Shown piece by piece: positions 31,873 through 43,330 of a stretch of 64,000 bases of DNA. The notes below the pieces were generated by a model. It saw only the letters and a list, made by a program, of their open reading frames with translations. It did no database searches and was not told the DNA's origin. A program made the position numbers and the translations under genes. The stretch's first letter is position 1; each line of letters begins with the position of its first letter. Origin of the DNA: Undaria pinnatifida (taxonomy: Eukaryota; Sar; Phaeophyceae; Laminariales; Alariaceae); assembly GCA_012845835.1 (NCBI GenBank), contig JABAKD010000016.1, positions 26,087,527 through 26,151,526 of the forward strand, read 5' to 3'.

Positions 31873-34800
31873 GGCAAATTTGGCATGTACCGGGCCAGCT
31901 TTTTTAAATTTAATTCCGCGGGCGAAGCCCGTGGAATTTTTGTGGAAACCCCTATCGTATGTAGACTAGTCTAAAGGGAAAAAAAAACAGAGTTTTGGGT
32001 GCGATGCCGCAAGGGATTACAGCCGCTCTGTGCCGCCATATCCCTTTTTGTGTCGACTACGAGTGTGGAACGGGTGTTGACTATGTTGCCTGTCCATCAA
32101 AATGTCACGCACGGCCGTGGTAGTCGTCTATGCAACGAGTGCAATGCTGCTGTAGAGTGCTATATTCTGGCGATATCTTTTTTACCGTTTGGTAGGATAC
32201 GCGGAAGATGTGGCACCTCGGGACTCGAGACGTACAGCATGCGGAAGGTTCACGAATAAATACAGCAGCATGCTGAATTCCGGACGGAGAGTACAGATTG
32301 TCCTACCATATAGCCTGGTGTGTAGCAGGTGCAGTATAGTACGAGTACCGATAGTAATCTTCAGTTGCAATCCGTACGTGTGCATGCGGCCTCTCGTGGG
32401 CCACACCACTGAGACGAGACATGGGCCCATACAACGCACGTACGAATACGCATGTATGTGCGAGGCTTGCACTGGCTTATACCGCAGCCTGGATTAGCTG
32501 CCTGTGTACGCTCCTCATGACATACTAAACAGACTTCGCCTATCTACCTTCGGCATTGCCCCCTGTAGGTATCGTTTGCTTTGCGCGCATGCACAGACAG
32601 CGACGACGCGGCCTCGACGTGTCAAAGCTTGACTGGAATCATATTTGTATCTGAAAATTATTCCTGCTCAGACCTCGTGCCCATCAGCCGTGGGTCCACC
32701 CTAGCCAAACATTGGCGCTACTGGTTGGCACGTGCTACACGTCTGCGTAGGAATATCAAACGGCAGCCTCCCACTTAAGCGTTCTATCTTACTTTTGGCG
32801 GGACTCCGCCCACAATCCCACCTCTCACGTCAGTGTTGCCAACGTCACCGTCTTCTCTAGTCCCTCGGTCGTCACATCACCCACTCCCCTCCTTAACACC
32901 AACACCCCATAACAAAAGGTAGACTGCCCCCTCCACCTCTACCCCGTTTACAGCACAAGCGAAGCCAGACGGTTCTGGTCATGCTTGAGCTGTTTGCGAC
33001 GCAGGGACCCTCGGAAGAGTGGTGTTCTTGCTGGTGTTGTTGCTATATTGCCCGCTTCGCCTCAACGTATTTCTTGAAATCCTGCGAAAAAGTTGCACTC
33101 GCAGCCTTCCACCTCTAGTCGGTCGGCCAGCATCTCGTTCTGGAATTGCTACAGCTTCATTCCGGCTCGCCGCAAAGGCAGTGAAGTCCAGTACCTGCGG
33201 GGTTCTCCCTTTCGAGATACTAAGGTGGCGAAAGGCTTGACGATAGTGTCCCGGCAGACATCCTGCTAACGGCGCGAACAGATCAAACAGCAAGGAGGAC
33301 ACAGGGGATGGCGACACGAGGGGTTATCTGTCACTGAAAACTCAATGCTATCATAACGCCGCAATTCGAAGTGGCAACGGAATAAAGGCAGGCAATATGC
33401 ATTGAGTCCAAAGAACGATGCACGAATGCAGCTCCATACAGAGCAGCTGGTGTTCAACCATCACCTCCATATGTAGCGAAAAAAATGCAAACCCCGCACT
33501 GGTCTCGCTAACAATCCGCGCGGCCACTAGCCCAGAAAAAAATCCACGGCATGTGATGTCTTCTTCAATCCCACCATTGAAAAGTGGGGTCGACTACCAC
33601 CAGACTGTATCTCCAGAAAATTGTCTATCAGCATGGAGCATAAACCCCTAGCAAACGCTAGCAACTCCGAGTCCGTGTCCCTGTGCCGTCGTTGGAATTA
33701 CTGGGGATTTTAGCGTCGACAACGATCCTTGAGAGGGGTGGCCAGAACTAGAGTTCACCGCGGCTGGTTTAGACGCAGAGCGAGCGACTGCAATTGAATT
33801 ACGAGCGAAAGCGACCCATAAATAGTGCTGCCTACTTGGTACATTTCAACTCTCCGTTGTGCTTAGCACGCCCCCCTCCGGCATATGCCTACTGTACTAT
33901 TTCGCTAAATATGAAGACATCATACGCGATGGCACGCAAACAATAGTTTTCGACGATGCTGACTGCGCCCAGGTGAGTTGAGTTATTAACTGACGATCTC
34001 CAAAGATTCCAACCATACCGAAATTGCGTTTTTATTGCGGTCGTGACAGTGAGCCAATTATAGTCAATGCGGTCAAACTTTGTGTGGCGCCGTACAACGG
34101 TGTAGCCCCAATGATCTACGAAGCAATCGAGCCGCCCTGTCCAAGATATTTCTTTGTGTTGTCTACCCATAGCTATGCAGCCCCCCCTCGTCCCCCCCGG
34201 CGCAAGCACGTCTAAACTCACCTTGATGAGATAAAATCGAAGGCCGGATCCACTAGGCCAAGGTCTTCCGCACCCGGCTTAATTTTGTCGGGGGCTCCAA
34301 CCGAGACTCGCCGTCTGGGGCGCTGGAAATTGGGATGATAGGAAGACAGATTTTGGGGACGGGCGATAAGCAGCAAGGCCATATTTCCGCCGACCGGTCA
34401 TGGCGTACGAGGCAAGCAATCGTGTGCAATCCCAGGTACACGCACAAAACAAGGAAAAAAAAGGCGCCTAAGACGCGACCTCTTTGTACTCGCTAACATG
34501 GTTCGCACTCCAAGCGCAATCTTTATCTTTGTCACCTGTGATTCTTCAAGTGTTTTTTAAGTAAATTGGTACTCAACCCCGACACGATATATGACACGCC
34601 GGAGGGTTTGAAACTTACCAGCACAACCTAACGTTTCACTGTGCTTGCTAGGACAGAACGACTGCGCGAAGTATCATTTTTTTTCCGGCCCAACGGACGT
34701 CTTCTGCTTGACTCGCTGCCTTGTCATACCAAAACAGTGGCGGCCGGACGGATTCGACCACAAAGAAAGTAGAAAACATCAAGGGGTCAACGGCGGTATG

Positions 34801-35897
34801 CTCATCAATGCATATTTCACACTGACGGGGCGGTTTTGGATTCAGCACCAAAATTGAAAACTGAACGTAGAAGTTTATTACATGGGCAGAGCACATGAAC
34901 ATTTACAACTGACACTCACCGCATCGCTCTCCCCGGGAATGCTATGCATGGTTTTGCGCCGATGTCGTCCGTCACGGCCCTGAGCCCCACTCCACGAACA
35001 GGCGCATGATTGGTGCGCGTGGTGGCCTTCACGCCCACCGCGCAACGTCCTAAAAGAGTGGAAGGGAACAGCATCACCAGTCACACGTCAGCAGGCAGAA
35101 ACAGTCTGGACGCCATTTCGCCAATACTGTACATCTGAAGAGGGGAAGAACGCGAAAGTATGTGAGGTATGGGATGGAAACGAGTTCAAGAGATGAACGT
35201 CCACGGTAGAACGTGACGCGCATCACACGCCTTGCGGTGCACGTTGCTCAAGCCTGAACGAGACATGAACGAATCGTCCCTCCGCGCCATCTACTCGACA
35301 ACCAGTCAACCTCACCTTAACGCGGCGGAATCCTTTCCCCTTGTCGGCGTTTTTCACTCCTGCCAAAGGCCGTATTGTGCTCCCGATGGATGCTTCGGCG
35401 TTGAGGTTCCCAGCAATCTATGAGCATATTTTTTTTCAAGAAGCAAGGGCGAAGAGAGAAACGGTGCTGTACAGATGCTGCTGACTCCCATCTTGGATGA
35501 CTTGAGGTTCCTACCAACCAGAGTACAGTACCTGTGCACTTAACAACCTGTGTACTTGGACAATCTGTGTACGTGTACATAAGTATACGGCGACAGTTGC
35601 TCGGCGATACGAACAGCAGGACACCGTAAACAACAGCAACAACATCCTCAACAGCTAGCGGAACCGACACAGCTATTACTGATACTGTACAGCATAAACC
35701 CCAGCTTTTGCAGCGGCTACTGCTGCTTCATGTGACAGTTGCTGTTGCCATGCCTATCACTGCCGCTGTTATTTCACACCTGGGAAAACAGTATATCGAC
35801 TACGTGCGCGGTGTGCATGTTGTCCGGCAACACGGTACGTGCGTTGGGGAGCCGCGGGCAGCAGCAGCAGTAGCCGTAGAAGGACAGCAGCAGCAGT

Positions 35898-35958
<61 letters not shown>

Positions 35959-36974
35959 GAGGTCTAAAAAAGTATTTGACACAGCTTCTATCACTCTATA
36001 CATGTAGCAACCCAGTTGCCGCTGCTGCCGCTGTCACGCGTTGCTGTTGATGAACCTTTTTCCGCCAATGTCCTCCACATGTGACTACGCGATGACTGTG
36101 CTCAACGCGTGCAATAATGGGATGCCGCAGACAGCAGCCGCGACCGCCGCAGCAGCCGCTCAAAGCAATGTGCATTACCTCTACCACTGTACAGTGTAGC
36201 AACCCCAGCAGTCTGTTACCCTCTGCGGTGTACCTAGTACTGTTACCGCCGCTGTCCGCGGCCTATTGTTGTTGCAACACAGCAGTTAAAAAGTTGGTAG
36301 CTGCAGTTTCGTGCACTGGTCGCATCCGTGCGCTATGTATTCGTGCAATGGAGCGTACGAAGACACCGCCTACAAACCTGACCAGAATCTAGTCAAACGA
36401 AGCCTACGAGGCAACGATACACAACCAATCAAGCGCATGAAAGTACCAGCGAAAGCATCACCCTTCTACTCACGATATTGCTGCATGTTGCTGGCCTTGC
36501 TGCTGCGCGTACGGCACGGAAAACAGACTCGCCCGGTCAGGTCAATCAAGGCTCCAGTGTCGCTCCAACTAGACCCGATCTGTATCGCTTTTTTGGCGGT
36601 GGTGGTTGTCGACGCAGGGGGCCATCCTCACCGAAAACGTTGGCTTATTAGGGTCTACCGGTATGTGCACGGTGATCCCCAGCTCATGACATTCCAGGAA
36701 TGTGTGTAGAAGGGCATTCGAGCTTCTAAAATGTGGGTAGTGTTCGAGTGGGGAGCGTGCAGAGCAGTTTGAATTGCGGCGCGAGGTTGCGGCGCGATGC
36801 AAAGCAAGTGCGGCGCGATGCAAAGCAAATGCAAAGCAGAATAGAGCCTTCTGATTGGTCAGTGCAAAGCAAAATGGGGTTTCGATACAATGGGTGCATT
36901 ACGATGCAAAGCAAATAAAGCTCTATGATTGGTCAATGCAAAGCAGATCTGGCCCGGTACGTTCAAGACTCGCC
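31873..36974 (-). mobile_element. 5,102-bp TIR element, tandem copy 3
   Basis: Third head-to-tail copy, offset by 10,216 from copy 1. Its right end is followed directly by the outer duplication TATTAAACA and then by unrelated DNA. Confidence 0.85.
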
Positions 36975-36983
36975 TATTAAACA
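36975..36983. repeat. outer 9-bp target-site duplication, right
   Basis: TATTAAACA, partner of 21648-21656. It shows that the three copies sit as one block at one target site. Confidence 0.85.
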
Positions 36984-37361
36984 GCCGTTTCAAATGGAAT
37001 AGTGGTGCTTGTGAAGAAATCGAAGGCGTTATGGAGATTTCCCAATTTTCTCGAAATTCCAAAAAATGCAGTGGTACCTGATGCTGCTGGGTGCTGGCTT
37101 GCACTTGTCGCCTTGATAATAAGAGTCCTTTAACAGACAGCTAGTCTACTGCCGGAAGTTGCTCTTGATAAAGCTTGTCGCTTGGAGTTTGGCGAGTCCT
37201 TGCTGAGAAGTCACGCCTTTGGCCCGCACTCTCAACGAGGTGCGTTGGGCAGTTTTGGTCGGTCTATCACGGTGATCACACGTGAAGCCTATGGCCCGCA
37301 CTCAACGAGAGGTGCACTGGGCTCGAATTTTAGTCGGTCTCGATGACGATGATCACACGTG
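36984..37361. other. no gene seen; diverged copies of the next repeat
   Basis: Contains degenerate forms of the 184-bp unit that follows (for example GGTCGGTCTATCACGGTGAT at 37257). No coding region supported. Confidence 0.4.
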
Positions 37362-37695
37362 AAGTCCTTGAACTAGAGGTCAGAGCTCTATCAACAGACA
37401 CTAGCTTATACTGCCGCGAGTTGCCTCTGAGCCGCTGTTGCTCAGAACGAACCGCTTATTTGGAGTCGAGGCAACGTTCAGCAGTTGTTTACTCGAGTAT
37501 GTCGAGGTTTTGTTCTTGGTCGGTCTATCACGATAATCACACGTGAAGTCCTTGAACTAGAGGTCAGAGCTCTATTAACAGACAGTAACTTGTACTGTCG
37601 AGAGTTGCCTCTGTACCGCTGTTGCTCAGAACGACCCGCTTATTCGGAGTCGAGGCAACGTTCAGCAGTTGTTTACTCGGGTATGTCGAGGTTTT
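37362..37695 (+). repeat. 184-bp tandem repeat, two units
   Basis: Units start with AAGTCCTTGAACTAGAGG at 37362 and 37546 and stay similar for about 150 bp. The frame 37485-37961 runs out of this repeat and has no recognised domain. Confidence 0.85.
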
Positions 37696-38044
37696 GTTTT
37701 GGGATCCTTGGCGATACAAAAAGGGTTCCGTGCGAGTGGATGGTTGATTTGGTACAACCTGTGATGTGGTGGCGTTCTACACCTTTAGGTACCTCGATCA
37801 CAGCTCTGGCGTCAATTGCTCTGATTGAGTGCGTAAGGTCCTCTAGATGTGCTCACTCACTCACCGCGCGTTTTCATCGAAGTACTCGTAATCCTCCGTC
37901 TGATGCTTCTCGTCGTACTCGTAATAATTTATGTAGAAGAAGCGCCCGTAAGCAGCAGTAGATTTCTTGATCAGCCGTCCTCAGTGATGATGATCATGAA
38001 TCCGTGCTGCCGCTCTCCTCGTTTACGCGTGCGAGGCTCATAAC
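37696..38044. other. no gene seen
   Basis: Sequence between the 184-bp repeat and R1 copy 2 without a recognisable feature. Confidence 0.35.
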
Positions 38045-38846
38045 CTATTAAACCCTCTTATATATGAGATGGCATGTGGCGTGTATCAGCTCTTAGCTGG
38101 TGCACGCTCGTAGTCTCGCTTTCGGATGACCCGATGAAGACACAGCCTATAGACATGATTTGAGGCAAACGAAGGTCACGGTTAGGTGAGCCTGCAAGAG
38201 CAGAGAGCTCCGGTGTAGAAGATGTTGTTCGGCGACCCCAGGCCGATAGTAATTTGCTCAGCAGATGAGAGCTGATAATGAGCAAAAATGAGTGAGCAAA
38301 TGTGGGCGATGCGCCTGTGCGACGCTCGTGGCTCAAAGACAAGGACCCTCAAAATCCGTTGCAACCAAAAAGAAAAGGACCTTTGAAATGGACCCTCGAA
38401 CAACGGTACTAGCCGATAGAATTCCAGGGTACGGATAAAAAACAAAAAACAAGCTATGACCCCAAGAAGCAAAAGACCCCAACACGAAATCCTACAGTCT
38501 TGTTTAACAACTCGTATCTCAGGGTATGTGATCATATGACCCTACGTGGCCTATCCTCTTACTTCAGCAACAACTCGTATCTTAAATATCGTGCTACCAG
38601 TTCCGAGAGGGATACCGAAGACTGTCCTTCTCAACGTGTACCAGTACGTACTACATGTACCAGGTATCTGGATATGATTAGCCTGTAAACTGCTGTGCAT
38701 CATGTATCCAAGATGTTGCTGCTGAGACTTGTGCTTGCTACGTACTGCACCGATAAACGACAACTACCAGACTGAAAACTATCTGTCGTACTAGCAACGT
38801 GCAATGTATACCAGATGACTTTAAGTGTTATCAAGTAACGACATGG
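38045..38846. repeat. repeat R1, copy 2 (uninterrupted)
   Basis: Matches 8519-8975 plus 10649-11008. It lacks both the 1.67-kb TIR element and the poly(C) element, and so provides the empty sites for both insertions. Confidence 0.85.
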
Positions 38847-38948
38847 CGGTTACTGACAAGTAGCATCTCTAACACCCGCTATATGACCCCGGACCTGAGC
38901 TACTACTGGGAGGGAGCGCGAGAGTGGTGCGAGGATAATAAAAACGGG
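38847..38948. other. unassigned; R1 tail
   Basis: ACTGACAAGTAGCATCTCTAAC matches the sequence after the poly(C) insertion (about 12266). Confidence 0.4.
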
Positions 38949-39842
38949 TCCTGCCGACGACGCCAATTGTAGTGGTACTCCGAGTAGGGGACGCGTGGTT
39001 GGTCGGTGTTGGGAAGCGTGCTCCTCATGGTTTCCGGTGTCTTTGGTTGGTCTCTCCTCATGGCTCGCTGGATAGACTCAAAGCTTACGCACTATTTCCT
39101 CTACATTGAACTCTAAAAGACAGACAAAACAAGACAAAGGCAGAGTAGGGCAGGGTAGTGTGCAGGGTAGAGCAGGTAGTGAGATGTGGGGCGTCCTTCT
39201 TGTCTCATCGTCGTCACCTACATTATCGCCCATCTATGATGGCCTTGATGTGAATGTGACATCTAATGTCACGTGGTTTCACCTCAACCATTACGTGGTG
39301 TAACGTCGAATCTGTGAACTATCCTTCTACTAAGGGCACTCCATTACAGATGAAGAAAAGAAGAGAAAAATAAATAAATACCCTGTGACTACATATATGC
39401 ATTTTGCATATTGTAATGGAGTGCCCTCCGTACGAGGATGGTGTAAAGATTCGACGTGAAACCATGTCATGGTTGAGGTGAAACCACGTGACATGAGATG
39501 TCACATTCACGTCAAGGCCAATATAGATAGGCGATAATGTAGTTGACGATGATGGGACAAGCAGGACGCCCCACATCTCACTACGTACTGTACCTGCTCT
39601 ACCTTGCGTTTCCCTGCGTTACCCCGCACTACCGTGCCTAGGCCTGGTATGTCTGTCTTTTAGTATCCCCTTAAGGGAAATAATGCAAATAAGCTATTGA
39701 GTCTATCCAGCGAGCCATGAAGAGAGACCAAACAACAAGGGCACCGGAACCCATGGGGAGCACGTTTCCCAACACCGACCAACCGCGCATCTCCCACTCG
39801 GAGTACCACTACACTACAATTGGCGTCGTCGGTAAGGCAGGA
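38949..39842. mobile_element. foldback element with ~400-bp inverted arms
   Basis: Left arm 38949-39347 and right arm 39415-39842 are reverse complements at roughly 80-90 percent with a few small indels, around a 67-bp AT-rich centre. The inner 160 bp of each arm (39183-39347 and 39415-39575) match best. An extra copy of the right arm lies at 40416-40816. No coding sequence; open frames in the arms are repeat translations. Confidence 0.8.
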
Positions 39843-40415
39843 GAGAAAGAGCCTGAAACGAGAGAAAACAAAGGACAATGCCTAAAATAATGTCAGGGTC
39901 CGCAAGGTTGGACCTGGAAGACTGACGTGGGACCATTGGTCGCAAGGCAAAACTATAAAGAACCAGTACGCCGAGGTGTAACGGAAGCACAGGGGCCGTA
40001 ATGTGGGACCTAGGAGGTTAGCATAATAAGGCCCTTGGTCGAACTGTAGAACGGGAAACCGAGGCAACCGAAAAAAATCGCTAAAACGCAGAGAAAGACA
40101 ACACCTAAACAGTGACACAGACAACACCACAATGGTGGTACGGGAGGCGTGTGTGATACGCCGGCCGATTGCTACTGGTATACCGTAGGTACAGACCCTT
40201 TCTCGAGCTCTCACGGTTGTGAGCTCCATCATAAGGTTGCATATCTTGCAATGAGGCATTTAAGCCTCATAATCACCAGGTGTGGGGGAATCCCTCATTT
40301 TTGTTTGTTTCGACTAGCCGCATCTTCAATCCCCTTTCCAGTTCTGCATGTTTTGTTGACATCGTTTGATTGGCAGGTGGTCTGCATCTACGACTTTTCA
40401 GGGTGGCCTAGTGTA
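39843..40415. other. no gene seen
   Basis: Spacer between the foldback element and the extra arm copy. No feature recognised. Confidence 0.35.
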
Positions 40416-40816
40416 TTGGAGTGCTCTCCGTACGAGGATGGTGTAAAGATTCGACGTGAAACCATGTCATGGTTGAGGTGAAACCACGTGACATTAGATG
40501 TCACATTCACGTCAAGGCCATCATAGATAGGCGATAATGTAGTTGACGATGATGGGACACGCAGGACGCCCCACATCTCACTACATACTGTACCTGCTCT
40601 ACCCTGTGTTTCTCTGCGTTACCCCGCACTACCGTGCCTAGGCCTGGTTTGTCTGTCTTTTAGTATCCCCTTAAGGGAAATAATGCAAATAAGCTATTGA
40701 GTCTATCCAGCGAGCCATGAAGAGAGACCAAACAACAAGGGCACCGGAACCCATGATGAGGAGCACGTTTCCCAACACCGACCAACCGCGCATCTCCCAC
40801 TCGGAGTACCACTACA
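40416..40816. repeat. additional copy of the foldback right arm
   Basis: Same orientation and nearly the same sequence as 39415-39820, including CCTTAAGGGAAATAATGC. No partner arm beside it. Confidence 0.85.
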
Positions 40817-41029
40817 ATATGCGCTTGTTGACATTGTGGTAGCTATTAATAATTAACAGTGGCATGCATTCGTTTATATCATACTGTTTATTTAGAAAAT
40901 GAATACACTGCATTTTGCTGTGAGATCGACCAAAAAGTCTTTTGATCAAAACTCAGCTTCGCAAGCTGGGTGTGATACTTCGATCGCGCGTGTTTCGGGA
41001 TGGTGGTGTGTGTATATTATTATAAAAAT
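40817..41029. other. unassigned with one diverged array unit
   Basis: Bases 40940-41000 resemble the array unit that follows (CTTTTGATCAAAACTCAGCTTCGCAAGCTG...), in a diverged form. Confidence 0.35.
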
Positions 41030-42060
41030 TAAAATACACTCCAGCTGTGAGATCGAAGATTTCGTCGAAACTCATCTTTGCAAGCTGTGTGTGATACTCC
41101 GATCGCGCGCATTGCGAGTTGTGTGTCCTCATGAAGGATATAGGTCGGCGACTCCCCTTACAACTACAGTGTAGCTATCAGGGTCAACAGGATGATTTTA
41201 GTCAGTCTGTGCGCGGAAACTATAAAACCCGTCTCTGAGGGGGACAAAATCTGACAGCTGTGAAGGGAAAGGGGGGCCTGGTTTTGATCAAAAGCGAGCG
41301 GGTTTGGAGGGGAGCGGGGGGGGGGGGGAAAGGGCAATTTATGCATGTAAGCTATAAATCCTTTCGAGGGGATAAATCTGTATATTATAAAAAATGAAAA
41401 TACACTCCAGCTAGCTGTGAGATCGAAGATTTCGTCGAAACTCATGTTTGCAAGCTGTGTGTGATACTCCGATCGCGCGTATTACGAGTTGTGTGTCCTC
41501 ATTAAGGATATAGGTCGGCGACTCCCCTTACAAGTACAGTGTAGCTATCAGGGTCAACAGGGTGGTGCTAGTCAGTCTGTGCGCGGAAACTATAAAACCC
41601 GTTTCTGAGGGGGACAAAATCTGACAGCTGTGGAGGGAAATGTATCCGTTTATCAAGTGAATCCTGTAAGTCGAATAACCGGTGAGGGGGGGGGGCGGAG
41701 TTTTGAAGGACGTGGGGGCCTGGTTTTGATCAAAAGCGAGCGGGGTTGGAGGTGGGGGGGGAAGGGGGGGGGGGGGGGACTGGGGGGGGGGGGGGTGGGG
41801 GGGGGGGGGGGGGAGACTGTTGAATATATTATAAAACATTAAATACACTCCTCCAGATGTGAGATCGAATATTTTGTCGAAACTCATCTTTGCAAGCTGT
41901 GTGTAAAAACTCCGATCGCGCGTATTACGGGTTGTGTGTCCTCATTATTAAGGATATAGGTCGGCGACTCCCCTTGCAACTACAGCAGTGTAGCTATCAG
42001 GGTCAACAGGGTGATGTTAGGCAGTCTGTGCATATTTAGACAAAATTATAAAAATAAAAT
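41030..42060 (-). repeat. poly(G)-rich tandem array, three units, homologous to 11880-12250
   Basis: Units of about 370-440 bp begin near 41030, 41390 and 41826. On the minus strand each starts with the ATG module (ATG at about 41083, 41445, 41887) and ends in the block TGACCCTGATAGCTACACTG seen at 12095. Bases 41752-41816 are almost pure G. The array is in the opposite orientation to the poly(C) element at 11-12 kb. The proline-rich minus-strand frames come from the G runs. Confidence 0.75.
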
Positions 42061-42085
42061 ATATAGACTATATATACTGTTGAAG

Positions 42086-42380
42086 TTTTTTTTTTTTTTT
42101 TTCTTCGCACACTTCTACTTTCCAGCTTCTGGACAAGCCGTGGTCACAAGTGTCTATCGCGCATAGGGTTCAGCAATCCCACTGCTGGTCGATTTTTCAT
42201 CGAGTCTTGCTCACTCACGCTCTGGCCTCTCTCTCTCTCTCTCTTGCGTTTTTCGCAAGTCAATTTGTGCGCAAAAAAAACCCCCCACGAATTTAGACGA
42301 GTATGCACTCGGCGGGGCTCGAACTCACGAAACTGACCTATACCAGGCTCAGAGTTACCTTGGTACGCCACCGGGGCGAC
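42086..42380 (-). mobile_element. tRNA-derived SINE, copy 2
   Basis: 295 bp, same architecture as 2337-2642: minus-strand tRNA-like head with A and B boxes (B box identical), body sharing the phrase ATAGGGTTCAGCA, and a 17-base poly(A) tail (poly(T) 42086-42102). It contains a (CT)n run near 42225-42245 that copy 1 lacks. Confidence 0.75.
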
Positions 42381-42939
42381 CGGTATCTACAGATAGGTGA
42401 CACCCCTGCTATTTCATACCTCGTAGATGGGACGTGAAAATACAATAAAATGGTACTTCGAAGTATAATAAACATTTCACCCACATAGCATAGTACAAGT
42501 ATCAGCAAGCAGATTCAAGATTCGTCGAACTCACACCTGATGTCCTGAAAATATATACATGTATTTAAATATTAGAGTGACAGCGTATAAATTTGGAACC
42601 GTGGGTTCGTGTCCTTCAGAGTTTTAAATCTTTTTGGGAGTGGGAGTAGATGAATTTAATTCTTGAATGCTGTATTAAGAGCAACATATAGATAACTTAT
42701 AATATTCTGTATTCGTACTCTTCCCGATATTAAAGCCCCCGGGGGAAAAAAAACAAAATAAACCGCTTACCATACATATGATAAAGCAGTATAGTGGAAA
42801 CTACAGTAATACATTTATAAAATAGATGTGATGTTTTACCCAGCTCGAGATTCCCCACCTAAAGTATAAATACCAATACTTACCATTATAGTGGACAAAA
42901 AATAAGACACCTCCCAATCAAAACTCACTCATTTAGTAT
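42381..42939. other. no gene seen; one module relic
   Basis: AT-rich. Bases 42510-42570 carry the GATTCGTCGAACTCACACCTGATGTCC part of the dispersed module without the ATG. Confidence 0.4.
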
Positions 42940-43023
42940 ATTACGAGTACCAACCACGCAGCTTGCAAAGATGAGTATTGACCTGAAATTCGTCAAGCTC
43001 ACGGCTGACGTCCTTGAAAATTA
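42940..43023 (+). repeat. dispersed ATG module, copy at 42971
   Basis: Preceded by AGTATATTACGAGTACCAACCACGCAG-like sequence (also at 50990). Then come GCTTGCAAAG, ATG (42971) and a 17-codon frame ending in TAG. Related sites: 12204 (+), 43261 (+), 51031 (+), 58236 (+), about 41083, 41445 and 41887 (-), and a weak one at 3131. Confidence 0.6.
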
Positions 43024-43189
43024 GTTGTAAAATGTATCTAAAATTAGTGATAGACGAAATAGAGAGGGGGGGGGTCAACGGGGTCAATATCACAATCAAC
43101 ATCCATCATTGGTCAATATCAATCAGCACTATTTTATTGTTGATAATAATACTCAGTTGCCGACCATCCATGCCCTATAAAATAGATTT

Positions 43190-43330
43190 ATCATATATCC
43201 TTAATGAGGACACACAACCCGTAATACTCGCGATCGGAGTATCACACACAGCTTGCAAAGATGAGTTTCGACAAGATATTCGATCTCACAGCTGGAGGAG
43301 TGTATTTTCATTTTTATAATACACGTAGTT
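43190..43330 (+). repeat. dispersed ATG module, copy at 43261
   Basis: Closest to the version in the poly(C)/poly(G) elements: TATCCTTAATGAGGACACACAAC, GATCGGAGTATCACACACAGC, ATG 43261 and a short frame ending near 43330. Confidence 0.65.

Noticed and set aside
21648-36983. Calling the tandem element a piggyBac because TTAA lies at its edges and junctions
   Set aside because: The identical outer repeat is 9 bp (TATTAAACA) and the TIRs begin GGC; a TTAA-only duplication does not explain the ACA on the left flank.
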